DNA of 64,000 bases from an uncultured Bacilli bacterium. GTDB taxonomy: Bacteria; Bacillota_I; Bacilli_A; RF39; UBA660. Within the stretch, counting starts at the first letter, position 1. Every line of letters starts with the position of its first letter. Shown here piece by piece: positions 35,000 to 42,708 of this stretch. Both the position numbers and the translations under genes were made by a program. The DNA lies in contig CAKPHO010000003.1 in the NCBI GenBank assembly GCA_934162195.1, positions 20,179 through 84,178 of the forward strand, read 5' to 3'. Under the pieces are notes generated by a model that worked only from the letters and a program-made list of their open reading frames with translations, had not been told where the DNA came from and did not search any database.

Positions 35000-35856
35000 A
35001 AAAATATTTATTATTAATTTTAGGCATAGTTTTAGTATGTACTGGTTGTTTTAAAAGAGATACGATGGAGGATATAACGATTTACACTTCTGTTTATCCA
35101 ATTGAATATATTACCAATAGACTTTATGGAGATAACGCAACAATAAATAGTATTTATCCAAACGGTATTATAGTTGACAAATACACTTTAACAGAAAAAC
35201 AACTAGAAGATTATGGTAAAGCTGATTTATTTATCTTTAATGGATTAAGCGAAGAAAAAAACTATATTAAACCAATGTTTGAATCTAATAAAAATTTAAA
35301 AATTATTGACGCTACTTCAAGTATCGAATACAACAATAAAATGGAAGAAATTTGGTTGGATCCTTCAAACTTCTTAATGATTGCGCAAAATATAAAAATT
35401 GGATTTGAAGAATATATAACTAATCAATATATTATAAGTGAAATTGAAGAAAATTATAAACAATTAAAAATTGATGTATCTAGTTTAGATGCTAAAATAC
35501 AAACGATGATTGAAAAAGCGAACAATAAAAAAATAGTTGTCACTAGTAACCTATTTAAATATTTAGAAAAATATAATTTTGAAGTCATCTCATTAGATGA
35601 AAGTGAAACAGCACTTTATAAAAATATATCTACTGTTAAAAATATGATATCTAAAGGTGATTTAAAATATATCTATTCATTAAAGAATGAAGATTTAAGT
35701 GATACCGTTAAAAATCTAGTAAAAGATACAAATGTTAAATTACTTGAATTTCATACTTTAGGGAACTTAGATGAATCTGAAAAAAAAGCTAAAAAAGATT
35801 ATCTTTCTATTATGAATGAAAATATTGAGTTATTAAAAGAACAATTATATGATTAA
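34996..35856 (+). CDS. ZnuA/AdcA-like substrate-binding lipoprotein, probably not zinc-binding as usual
   Basis: 286 residues. Signal peptide with a lipobox-like end (VCTGC; Cys at the -3 position is unusual), then ITIYTSVYPIEYITNRLYG and IWLDPSNFLMIAQNI, the hallmarks of the metal-binding TroA/ZnuA cluster. The His ligands expected before WLDP and in the middle domain are missing (MEEIWLDP, and no His-rich loop); one His remains near the C-terminus. No ABC permease or ATPase gene is beside it, but it is coupled to yidD by an ATGA overlap. Metal specificity is therefore doubtful. Confidence 0.75.
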   Translation: MKKYLLLILGIVLVCTGCFKRDTMEDITIYTSVYPIEYITNRLYGDNATINSIYPNGIIVDKYTLTEKQLEDYGKADLFIFNGLSEEKNYIKPMFESNKNLKIIDATSSIEYNNKMEEIWLDPSNFLMIAQNIKIGFEEYITNQYIISEIEENYKQLKIDVSSLDAKIQTMIEKANNKKIVVTSNLFKYLEKYNFEVISLDESETALYKNISTVKNMISKGDLKYIYSLKNEDLSDTVKNLVKDTNVKLLEFHTLGNLDESEKKAKKDYLSIMNENIELLKEQLYD

Positions 35857-35862
35857 AAATCA

Positions 35863-35891
35863 TTGACAAAGGCATGTATATATTGTAAAAT
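35863..35891 (+). promoter_or_regulatory. Promoter of tRNA-Ser
   Basis: TTGACA (35863-35868), 17-bp spacer, TAAAAT (35886-35891), ending 13 bp before the mature tRNA. Confidence 0.8.
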
Positions 35892-35904
35892 TATACATGT
35901 AGTT

Positions 35905-35995
35905 GGAGCAGTACTCAAGAGGCTGAAGAGGCGCCCCTGCTAAGGGTGTAGGTCGGGCAACTGGCGCGAGGGTTCAAATCCCTCCTGCTCCGCCA
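35905..35995 (+). tRNA. tRNA-Ser (GCT)
   Basis: 91 nt with encoded CCA and a long variable arm, as expected for tRNA-Ser. Acceptor GGAGCAG/CTGCTCC, anticodon loop CTGCTAA gives GCT (reads AGC/AGT), T-arm GGTTCAAATCC, discriminator G. Followed by its own terminator. Confidence 0.95.
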
Positions 35996-36006
35996 TTTAA
36001 AAATTA

Positions 36007-36030
36007 ACCTTGTACATGCAAGGTTTTTTT
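36007..36030 (+). terminator. Terminator of tRNA-Ser
   Basis: AACCTTG-TACATG-CAAGGTT with a T-run, 12 nt past the tRNA CCA end. Confidence 0.85.
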
Positions 36031-36048
36031 GTTAGTTGGAGGCTTTAA

Positions 36049-36582
36049 ATGAAAGATATATATATTATTCAAATGCATACAGGCACTATTCCTAGTTTTA
36101 TAATTAAATCATTTACAAGATATAAATATAGTCACGTTTTAATATCAACCAATAATTCTTTCAAAAAGATGTATAGTTTTGGAAGAAAAACATTATTTAA
36201 TCCATTTAATGCAGGACTTGTTATTGAAGATATTAATGGAAAGTTTTTTAAACACTTTAATAAAACAATGTGCCGCATATACAAGATATCAATCAGTGAA
36301 GAAAAATATAACGAAGTTATTAAATTATTAAACTACTTTGAAAACAATATAGATCAATATAAATATGATATAATCGGTTTATTTCTTAAAATTATGTCAT
36401 TACCAATTAAACGAGAAAATCATTATGTTTGTACCCAATTTGTAGCAGAAATATTAGAAAATGCCCGTATATATGAATTTGGAAAATCTAACTTATTGGT
36501 AAAACCTATAGACTTTGAAAAAATAGATAATTCTAATGTTATATTTACCGGTTACCTTAATAAATATAAAAATGTTACATAA
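36049..36582 (+). CDS. Permuted papain-fold hydrolase-like protein (YiiX/C92-type)
   Basis: 177 residues. An N-terminal His in RYKYSHVLIST and a downstream Cys in HYVCTQFVAEILENA match the circularly permuted NlpC/P60 (YiiX/YebB-like) arrangement, where these form the catalytic pair. No signal peptide, so it is cytosolic or exported otherwise. Substrate (peptide, amide or lipid ester) unknown. Ribosome-binding site TTGGAGG. Convergent with pilin-like gene 4. Confidence 0.7.
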   Translation: MKDIYIIQMHTGTIPSFIIKSFTRYKYSHVLISTNNSFKKMYSFGRKTLFNPFNAGLVIEDINGKFFKHFNKTMCRIYKISISEEKYNEVIKLLNYFENNIDQYKYDIIGLFLKIMSLPIKRENHYVCTQFVAEILENARIYEFGKSNLLVKPIDFEKIDNSNVIFTGYLNKYKNVT

Positions 36583-36613
36583 AAAAATTGTAATTTAAAG
36601 TTACAATTTTTTT
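36581..36613. terminator. Bidirectional terminator, C92-type gene/pilin-like gene 4
   Basis: AAAAAATTGTAA-TTTAAAG-TTACAATTTTTT hairpin between convergent genes. Confidence 0.85.
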
Positions 36614-36623
36614 ATACATTAAT

Positions 36624-37826
36624 TTAAATTAATTTAGATTTTAAGATAGTTATAACTGGGCGAACGCCATAGTTGTAGCCGATGCCGACGTTGTCATAGT
36701 TCACGAAAGCGTCGTAGCGCACGCTCCAAGCGGAGTTAGAGCGGCCAGCACGAGAAGATGCTGTCCAATAACCATATGTTTCTTGATCTGAATTATTTAA
36801 ACATCCTTTTGTTGTACAACTTTCACGTGTTCTATCATATAACCATCCATACCCGCATCCAGTTGTGTTTCCTTCTTTACATGTATCACTTGCAGAAGTT
36901 GTTTTACTATCAAAATAATAATAATTACTAGCAGATACCTTTTCATCCCAGCCTGTATAACCTGTTATTGTTGCTATTTCTTGCGCTGTTATTAATCTTG
37001 CTTTATAACTACTATAATCTATTGTATATTTTGCATTGCTTGTTTGTCCTGTTTGATTCATTGTATAATTTGATGGAGTTTCTGTTCCATTCCATAATGA
37101 TGTGTCATTTTTTAATTGTTCTAATAATTCTTTTGGGCCTTTAGCATTGATTATGCTACCATTATCATTTTTATATGTCTTATTCCATGCTACTGTTGCT
37201 GTTGTATTATGGTCTAAAATTAAATTTACTGTATCTTTTCCATCATCATTGAAAGCATAAAATTTCATACATCCTGTTTTTGTTCCTGTATTACTTTGTG
37301 TTTCTATATAATTTGAACATTTTTCTCCTGTTGTTACATTAAAATATACTACTTCACCATTTGCATATGTTTTAGCTGAAGTTGTACTTCCTTTTTCTGT
37401 TGCTTCATATGTTTTCTTAGTAGAATTATATGAAACAGTGTAATCTCCTATTGTCATACTTGATGATGATTGATCAACACTTCCATTTGTTATCTTTATT
37501 TTTCCTGATGTTGGTTTTGTTCCGCTCATTTCTATTTTTATCTTCTTATCATCTGAACAACTTGCACTTTTATCTCTACATAGATTTCCATCACTTGTTA
37601 TTTGATATTCGCCTTCTAGTACTTCATTTTTGCTTAGTCGTTCTTCAGCTGCTGCTACTTCTACTTGTTTAACATAGGTATCTGCACTTCTCTCAGCTGC
37701 TCCTTTTTGTGATTTTTTGATTGTATTCATTACTATTGGTGTTGCTATTAAAGCTATTATTGCTAATACTACTATTACCGCTAGTAATTCTATAAGTGTA
37801 AATCCGTATTTATTTTTTAATTTCAT
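36624..37826 (-). CDS. Prepilin-like protein 4 with hypervariable lectin-like C-terminus
   Basis: Starts MKLKNKYG^FTLIELLAVI with the usual helix and TPIVMNTIKKSQKGAAERSA. It looks like a mosaic. Residues about 60-150 are nearly identical to protein 2 (LSKNEVLEGEYQITSDGNLC), whereas the rest follows protein 3 (ANGEVVYFNVTTGEKC, CMKFYAFNDDGKDTVNLILD, LITAQEIATITG, YGYWTASSRAG). Ends GVRPVITILKSKLI. Start at 37826 follows GGAGGAAG; the TTG frame from 37889 is rejected. Preceded by leader ORF and hairpin. Confidence 0.85.
   Translation of the reverse strand: MKLKNKYGFTLIELLAVIVVLAIIALIATPIVMNTIKKSQKGAAERSADTYVKQVEVAAAEERLSKNEVLEGEYQITSDGNLCRDKSASCSDDKKIKIEMSGTKPTSGKIKITNGSVDQSSSSMTIGDYTVSYNSTKKTYEATEKGSTTSAKTYANGEVVYFNVTTGEKCSNYIETQSNTGTKTGCMKFYAFNDDGKDTVNLILDHNTTATVAWNKTYKNDNGSIINAKGPKELLEQLKNDTSLWNGTETPSNYTMNQTGQTSNAKYTIDYSSYKARLITAQEIATITGYTGWDEKVSASNYYYFDSKTTSASDTCKEGNTTGCGYGWLYDRTRESCTTKGCLNNSDQETYGYWTASSRAGRSNSAWSVRYDAFVNYDNVGIGYNYGVRPVITILKSKLI
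36651..36770 (-). other. Hypervariable C-terminal cassette 4 (VR-like)
   Basis: TATTGGACA anchor (36762-36770), 31 variable codons (36669-36761; 52 of 93 bases G/C), 18-nt anchor (36651-36668). It retains several AAC codons and many others ending in C (CGC, TAC, GAC, GGC, ATC), consistent with mutated adenines of AAC. Confidence 0.7.
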
Positions 37827-37883
37827 AATCTTCCTCCTTATTTTATTTAGATTTACTTTATTTTGTAAAGGTACAACATAAAA

Positions 37884-37925
37884 ACACAAAGAAATCTAGA
37901 CTATCAAAAAATCTAGAAACTTTGT
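37884..37925 (-). promoter_or_regulatory. Leader hairpin before pilin-like gene 4
   Basis: Same TCTAGA-based stem with ACAAAG/CTTTGT flanks and downstream T-run as before gene 1. It overlaps the stop of leader ORF 4. Confidence 0.6.
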
Positions 37926-38009
37926 GTTTTCTTTTTTATTTAATTTTATAGTATGATTAAATACCCAGATTGGTGTTTTTACTAATTTTTTAGATAATAC
38001 TTTAACCAT
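37896..38009 (-). CDS. Leader small ORF 4, conserved upstream of pilin-like genes
   Basis: 37 codons from ATG 38009 to TAG 37896. Starts MVKVLSKKLVKTPIWV, then FNHTIKLNKKENTK, ending in a hydrophobic FLDFLIV within the hairpin. AAAGG lies about 10 nt upstream of the ATG. Best-preserved copy and close to leader 1 in its first 13 codons. Unknown family; may act in cis. Confidence 0.55.
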   Translation of the reverse strand: MVKVLSKKLVKTPIWVFNHTIKLNKKENTKFLDFLIV

Positions 38010-38033
38010 ACTACCACTACCTTTACTGTTTTT

Positions 38034-38062
38034 ATTATACAATAATGATTATATATAATCAA
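38034..38062 (-). promoter_or_regulatory. Promoter of leader 4/pilin-like gene 4
   Basis: -35 TTGATT (38057-38062), 17-bp spacer, -10 TATAAT (38034-38039). Confidence 0.7.
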
Positions 38063-38088
38063 TAGATTATAATTAAAACATATTATTT

Positions 38089-39471
38089 TTAATACTCACA
38101 ACTATTTGGTGTTCTAGGAAATGGAATTACATCACGAATGTTTTCTACTCCTGTAAGATAGATAATTAATCTTTCAAATCCCATACCAAATCCAGAGTGA
38201 TAACAGCCACCATATTTACGTAAATTACAGAACCAATCTACAGGATCTTTATCAACATGAAGTTCTTGCATTCTTTCCATCAATTTATCGTAATTGTCTT
38301 CTCTTTGAGAACCACCCATTAACTCTCCTGCTCCTGGAACCTCTAAGTCAACAGCAGCAACTGTTTTATTATCTGGGTTTACTTTCATATACCAAGCTTT
38401 AATATCTTTAGGCCAGTCTGTAATAAATACTGGACTGTTAAAGTATTCAGTGATATATCTTTCATGTTCTTTTGCTATATCATCATCATAATTTGGAGTA
38501 AATTCCCATTTTATATTAGCTTTCTTTAAAATATCAATAACATCATGATGAGTAATTCTTACAAATTTAGAATTAATTAATTTTGTTAGTTTTTCTTTTA
38601 AACCGTTTTCTACGAACTTATCAAAAAAATCAATTTCTGTAGGACATTTTTCTAAAACATAATTTACAATAAATTTTAGCATATCCTCTTCGATATCCAT
38701 TAAACCATTTAAATCACAAAAGGCAATTTCTGGTTCAATCATCCAAAACTCATTAGCGTGAGTTTTGGTATTTGAGTTTTCTGTTCTAAATGTAGGACCA
38801 AATGTATATATACGTTTATAAGCCATGGCATATGCTTCACCGTGTAACTGACCTGTTCCAGTTACATATGCTTTCTTACCAAATAAGTCTTTTGACATAT
38901 CAACATGTCCATCTGTCATTGGAAGATTATTTAAATCAAGTGTTGTTATTTTAAACATTTGATCAGATCCTTCACAGTCAGTAGTTGTAATAAGTGGTGT
39001 ATGAACATAAATATATCCTCTATTTTGGAAATATTCATGTATTGCCATAGCAGCTACACTTCTTACTCTAAATACCGCTCCAAATAAGTTAGTACGAGGA
39101 CGAAGATATGCTTGTTCTCTTAAAAATTCTCTTGTATGTCTTTTAGGTTGAATAGGAAAATCTTCAGAACAGTCACCTTCTAGTTTAACAGAAATAGTTT
39201 GTAGTTCTATTTCTTGGCCTTCTTTAGGCGATTTAATAACCTTACCAGTAACAGTAATTGCACTTCCTATATGAAGTTTTGTAATATCATCAAAATTGGC
39301 TAATTTATTATCATAAACAACTTGAAGATTTTGAAAAGTTGTTCCATCGTTAAAGTCAATAAAACCAAATTCTTTTTGTTTACGATGATTACGAATCCAA
39401 CCTTGAACAGTAATCTCTTTATCTAAGTATTCTTTACTATCAAGGAATAATTTACTTAAATCTATTATCAT
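38089..39471 (-). CDS. asnS: Asparaginyl-tRNA synthetase
   Basis: Class IIb synthetase, 460 residues. N-terminal OB-fold anticodon domain (VQGWIRNHRKQKEFGFIDFN), motif 2 region FGPTFRTENSNTKTHANEFW, motif 3 GFGMGFERLIIYLTGVENIR. Last gene of the gatC-gatA-gatB-aspS-asnS operon, 25 nt after aspS. Its presence means that GatCAB is not strictly needed for Asn-tRNA. Confidence 0.96.
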   Translation of the reverse strand: MIIDLSKLFLDSKEYLDKEITVQGWIRNHRKQKEFGFIDFNDGTTFQNLQVVYDNKLANFDDITKLHIGSAITVTGKVIKSPKEGQEIELQTISVKLEGDCSEDFPIQPKRHTREFLREQAYLRPRTNLFGAVFRVRSVAAMAIHEYFQNRGYIYVHTPLITTTDCEGSDQMFKITTLDLNNLPMTDGHVDMSKDLFGKKAYVTGTGQLHGEAYAMAYKRIYTFGPTFRTENSNTKTHANEFWMIEPEIAFCDLNGLMDIEEDMLKFIVNYVLEKCPTEIDFFDKFVENGLKEKLTKLINSKFVRITHHDVIDILKKANIKWEFTPNYDDDIAKEHERYITEYFNSPVFITDWPKDIKAWYMKVNPDNKTVAAVDLEVPGAGELMGGSQREDNYDKLMERMQELHVDKDPVDWFCNLRKYGGCYHSGFGMGFERLIIYLTGVENIRDVIPFPRTPNSCEY

Positions 39472-39496
39472 AGTTTCTCTCTTTTCTATAATATTT

Positions 39497-41239
39497 TTAT
39501 CTTATTTTAATATGTACTTCTCTTAGTTGTTGTTCAGTTAATTCACTTGGTGAACCCATCATGTTATCAGCACCACTTACACTAGTTGGGAAAGCTTGAA
39601 CTTCTCTTAAGTTTTGTTCATCCCTTAATAACATAATCATACGGTCAATACCAGGAGCCATACCAGCATGTGGTGGCGCTCCAAATTGGAAAGCAGTATA
39701 TAGAGATTTAAATCTTTCTTTTACATCGTCTTCATTATATCCTGCTAAAGCAAAAGCTTTCTTCATAATTTCAATATCATGATTACGAACAGCTCCTGAA
39801 GCCATTTCATTACCATTACATACAAAATCAAATTGATAAGCGGTAATATCTTCAATATTTTCCTTATTTAAAGCTTCTATTCCACCTTTTGGCATACTAA
39901 ATGGATTATGTCCGAAATCATATTTTCCGGTTTCTTCATTTAATTCATACATAGGAAAATCATTTATAATACAGAATTCAAATTTGTTTTTATCGATTAA
40001 ATCTAATTTATTTCCTAGATAAGTTCTAATTTGACCTGCTTGTTTACTTGCCATTAAAGCTTTCCTATCAGCAATAAAGAATAAGACACTACCAACTTGT
40101 AAATTGGCTCTTTCAATAATAGTCTTTTTATCTTCTTCCGTTAAAAACTTATCAATAGGTCCTTTGAAAGAGAAATCTTCTTCTACTGTTATATAGCCAA
40201 TACCTGGCATACCTATTGTTTTTGCGTATTCAACTACTTCATTAAACCAAGAGTTAGTTTTAGAAGCTAAGTTATCTACTTTAATACCTCTTACAGTTAC
40301 ACCCCTAAATGGTTTAAATTCACTATTAACAAAAATATCACAAATATCTATTATTTCAAGAGGGTTTCTTAGATCTGGTTTATCAGTACCGTACTTAAGC
40401 ATAGCTTCTTTAAATGAAATTCTTCTAAATGGACGAGCAGAGACTTCTTTATCACTGAAGTGAGTAAAAGTATCGTAGAATACTTCCTCTCCTACTTTGT
40501 ATACATCTTCTTCAGTAACAAAACTCATTTCCATATCCAATTGATAAAATTCTAAAGTTCGATCAGCACGACAATCTTCATCTCTAAAACATGGAGCAAT
40601 TTGATAGTATTTATTAAACCCAGATACCATTAATAACTGTTTATAGATTTGTGGGGCTTGTGGTAAAGCGTAGAATTTCCCCTTAAATTTACGTGAAGGA
40701 ACGATAAAATCTCTAGCTCCTTCTGGAGATGAAGCAGAAATAATTGGGGTTTGAACTTCTGTAAAGTCTAAACTATCCATTTTATTTCTTAAATATTTAA
40801 GTAATTCACTTCTAAAAACAATATTATCATGAACTTTTTTATTTCTTAAATCTAGGTAGCGATATTTTAATCTTACTTCCTCATTTACTTCATGTGAAGT
40901 GATTATTTCAAATGGTAATGGTTTAGCATGTCCAAGGACTTTTAAAGTATCAACTACTACTTCTATTTCACCAGTCTTAATATGAGGGTTATAATCATTT
41001 TTATCTCTATTTCTAACAGTTCCAGTTAGACAGATTGCTGATTCTTTAGTTAGCCCATTAAAGATACTATCATCATTACTAACTACTTGAATAACGCCTT
41101 TTTCATCACGAACGTCAATAAATATAACGCCTCCATGATCACGAATATTTTCAACCCATCCAGCTATTTTTACCTTTTTGTTGTTATCCCCTTTAGAAAG
41201 AAGTCCACAATAATGATCTCTATATTCATTATTTATCAT
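39497..41239 (-). CDS. aspS: Aspartyl-tRNA synthetase
   Basis: 580 residues, bacterial-type class IIb enzyme with an OB-fold, catalytic core, and the bacteria-specific GAD insertion (about residues 280-410). Motif 2 region CFRDEDCRADRTLEFYQLDM, motif 3 GMAPGIDRMIMLL. Sits between gatB and asnS. If non-discriminating it could feed GatCAB with Asp-tRNA-Asn; sequence alone does not settle this. Confidence 0.95.
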   Translation of the reverse strand: MINNEYRDHYCGLLSKGDNNKKVKIAGWVENIRDHGGVIFIDVRDEKGVIQVVSNDDSIFNGLTKESAICLTGTVRNRDKNDYNPHIKTGEIEVVVDTLKVLGHAKPLPFEIITSHEVNEEVRLKYRYLDLRNKKVHDNIVFRSELLKYLRNKMDSLDFTEVQTPIISASSPEGARDFIVPSRKFKGKFYALPQAPQIYKQLLMVSGFNKYYQIAPCFRDEDCRADRTLEFYQLDMEMSFVTEEDVYKVGEEVFYDTFTHFSDKEVSARPFRRISFKEAMLKYGTDKPDLRNPLEIIDICDIFVNSEFKPFRGVTVRGIKVDNLASKTNSWFNEVVEYAKTIGMPGIGYITVEEDFSFKGPIDKFLTEEDKKTIIERANLQVGSVLFFIADRKALMASKQAGQIRTYLGNKLDLIDKNKFEFCIINDFPMYELNEETGKYDFGHNPFSMPKGGIEALNKENIEDITAYQFDFVCNGNEMASGAVRNHDIEIMKKAFALAGYNEDDVKERFKSLYTAFQFGAPPHAGMAPGIDRMIMLLRDEQNLREVQAFPTSVSGADNMMGSPSELTEQQLREVHIKIR

Positions 41240-41250
41240 TTTCTCACCTC

Positions 41251-42708
41251 TTATCTTTTGTCTATTTCTTCTTTTAATAAATTTGCAGTTACAGTAGGAT
41301 CCGCTTGACCTCTTGTTGCTTTCATTATTTGTCCAACAAAGAAATCAAATACATTTCTACCTTTTCTATATTCTTCAATTAATTCTTTATGAGCTTCTAA
41401 AACATCTATTACCATAGGTCTTAAAATATTTTCATCAGATATTTTAGTCATTCCTAATTCTTTTACTATTTTCTTAGGATCTTTTTTATCTTCAATTACT
41501 TTATAAAAGACTTCTTTTCCTTGTTTTGAAGATATTTTACCTTCATCAATCATAGTTATTAATTCTATTAATTTATCAGGCGTTAAATAAATATCTTTGA
41601 TATCTATTTCGTTTTTATTTAAATAACCTAAGATATTAGATGTTAACCAGTTAGCAACACTCTTTGGATTACCACCTAATTCAATAGTTTTTTCATAATA
41701 ATCAGATATTGCTTTATCTTTTACAATAACTGTTGCATCATATTCCGATAATTCGTACTCAGTAATATATTTTTCTTTTCTTTCATTCGGAAGCATTGGA
41801 ATAGATTTTCTAATTTCTTCTAGCCATTCTTTGGCGATTTTAAATTTTGGAATGTTTGGTTCAACAAAATATTTATAATCGATAGCATCTACTTTACTTC
41901 TCATATATATAGTTGTAGCAGAATCTTCATCCCAACGTCTTGTTTGTTGTAACATTTCATCATATTTACCAGATTCTTTTAAATCAATTTGACGTTCTAT
42001 TTCATAGTTAATTGCGTCTCTAACCCCACCAAATGAGTTAACATTCTTTATTTCAATTTTAGTTCCCCAGTTTTCTTCTTTAGTTTCATCCTTATCAGCA
42101 TCCATAATAGATACATTTACATCACATCTTATTTGCCCTTTTTTGCTATCAGCTTCACTTATTCCAGCATATTGATAAATTGAACGCATTGTTTCTAGGA
42201 ACGCTACAGCTTCATCAGCAGAATGTAAATCTGGATAAGTAACTAGTTCAAGAAGCGGAACTCCGGCTCTATTGTAATCTATTGTAGAATAAGTACCATA
42301 GTGATCTGATGATGCGGCATCTTCTTCAAGATGGATATTATTTATTCTAACTTTTTTTAATTCTTTATTACATTCATATGTTAACTCTCCATAAATACCA
42401 ACTGGAGCTGGTTTAGTTTCTTGAGTAATTTGAAATCCCTTTGGAAGATCTGGATAATAATAATTTTTTCTTTCAAAGTACATATACTCTGGTTGTTTAC
42501 AATTTAAAATCATACTAGCCATTAAAGCTTTTTTTACAGCTTCTTTATTAACTACAGGTAAAGTGCCTGGAAAAGCCATATCAACTGGAGCTATATTAGC
42601 ATTTGGTAAATCTGTGTATCCATTAGCAGCACCTGAAAAAACTTTTGTATTAGTTTCACTTATTTCACAGTGCATCTCTAATCCAATTAAAACTTTATAC
42701 TTATCCAT
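41251..42708 (-). CDS. gatB: Asp/Glu-tRNA amidotransferase subunit B
   Basis: 485 residues from the ATG at 42708, which has AAAGGAGG upstream; an earlier start at 42762 would overlap gatA needlessly. The cradle domain has IGLEMHCEI and the phosphorylation/transamidation channel; the YqeY-like tail domain binds tRNA. Catalyses ATP-dependent amidation of Glu-tRNA-Gln and/or Asp-tRNA-Asn. No GlnRS gene is in the window. Confidence 0.95.
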   Translation of the reverse strand: MDKYKVLIGLEMHCEISETNTKVFSGAANGYTDLPNANIAPVDMAFPGTLPVVNKEAVKKALMASMILNCKQPEYMYFERKNYYYPDLPKGFQITQETKPAPVGIYGELTYECNKELKKVRINNIHLEEDAASSDHYGTYSTIDYNRAGVPLLELVTYPDLHSADEAVAFLETMRSIYQYAGISEADSKKGQIRCDVNVSIMDADKDETKEENWGTKIEIKNVNSFGGVRDAINYEIERQIDLKESGKYDEMLQQTRRWDEDSATTIYMRSKVDAIDYKYFVEPNIPKFKIAKEWLEEIRKSIPMLPNERKEKYITEYELSEYDATVIVKDKAISDYYEKTIELGGNPKSVANWLTSNILGYLNKNEIDIKDIYLTPDKLIELITMIDEGKISSKQGKEVFYKVIEDKKDPKKIVKELGMTKISDENILRPMVIDVLEAHKELIEEYRKGRNVFDFFVGQIMKATRGQADPTVTANLLKEEIDKR

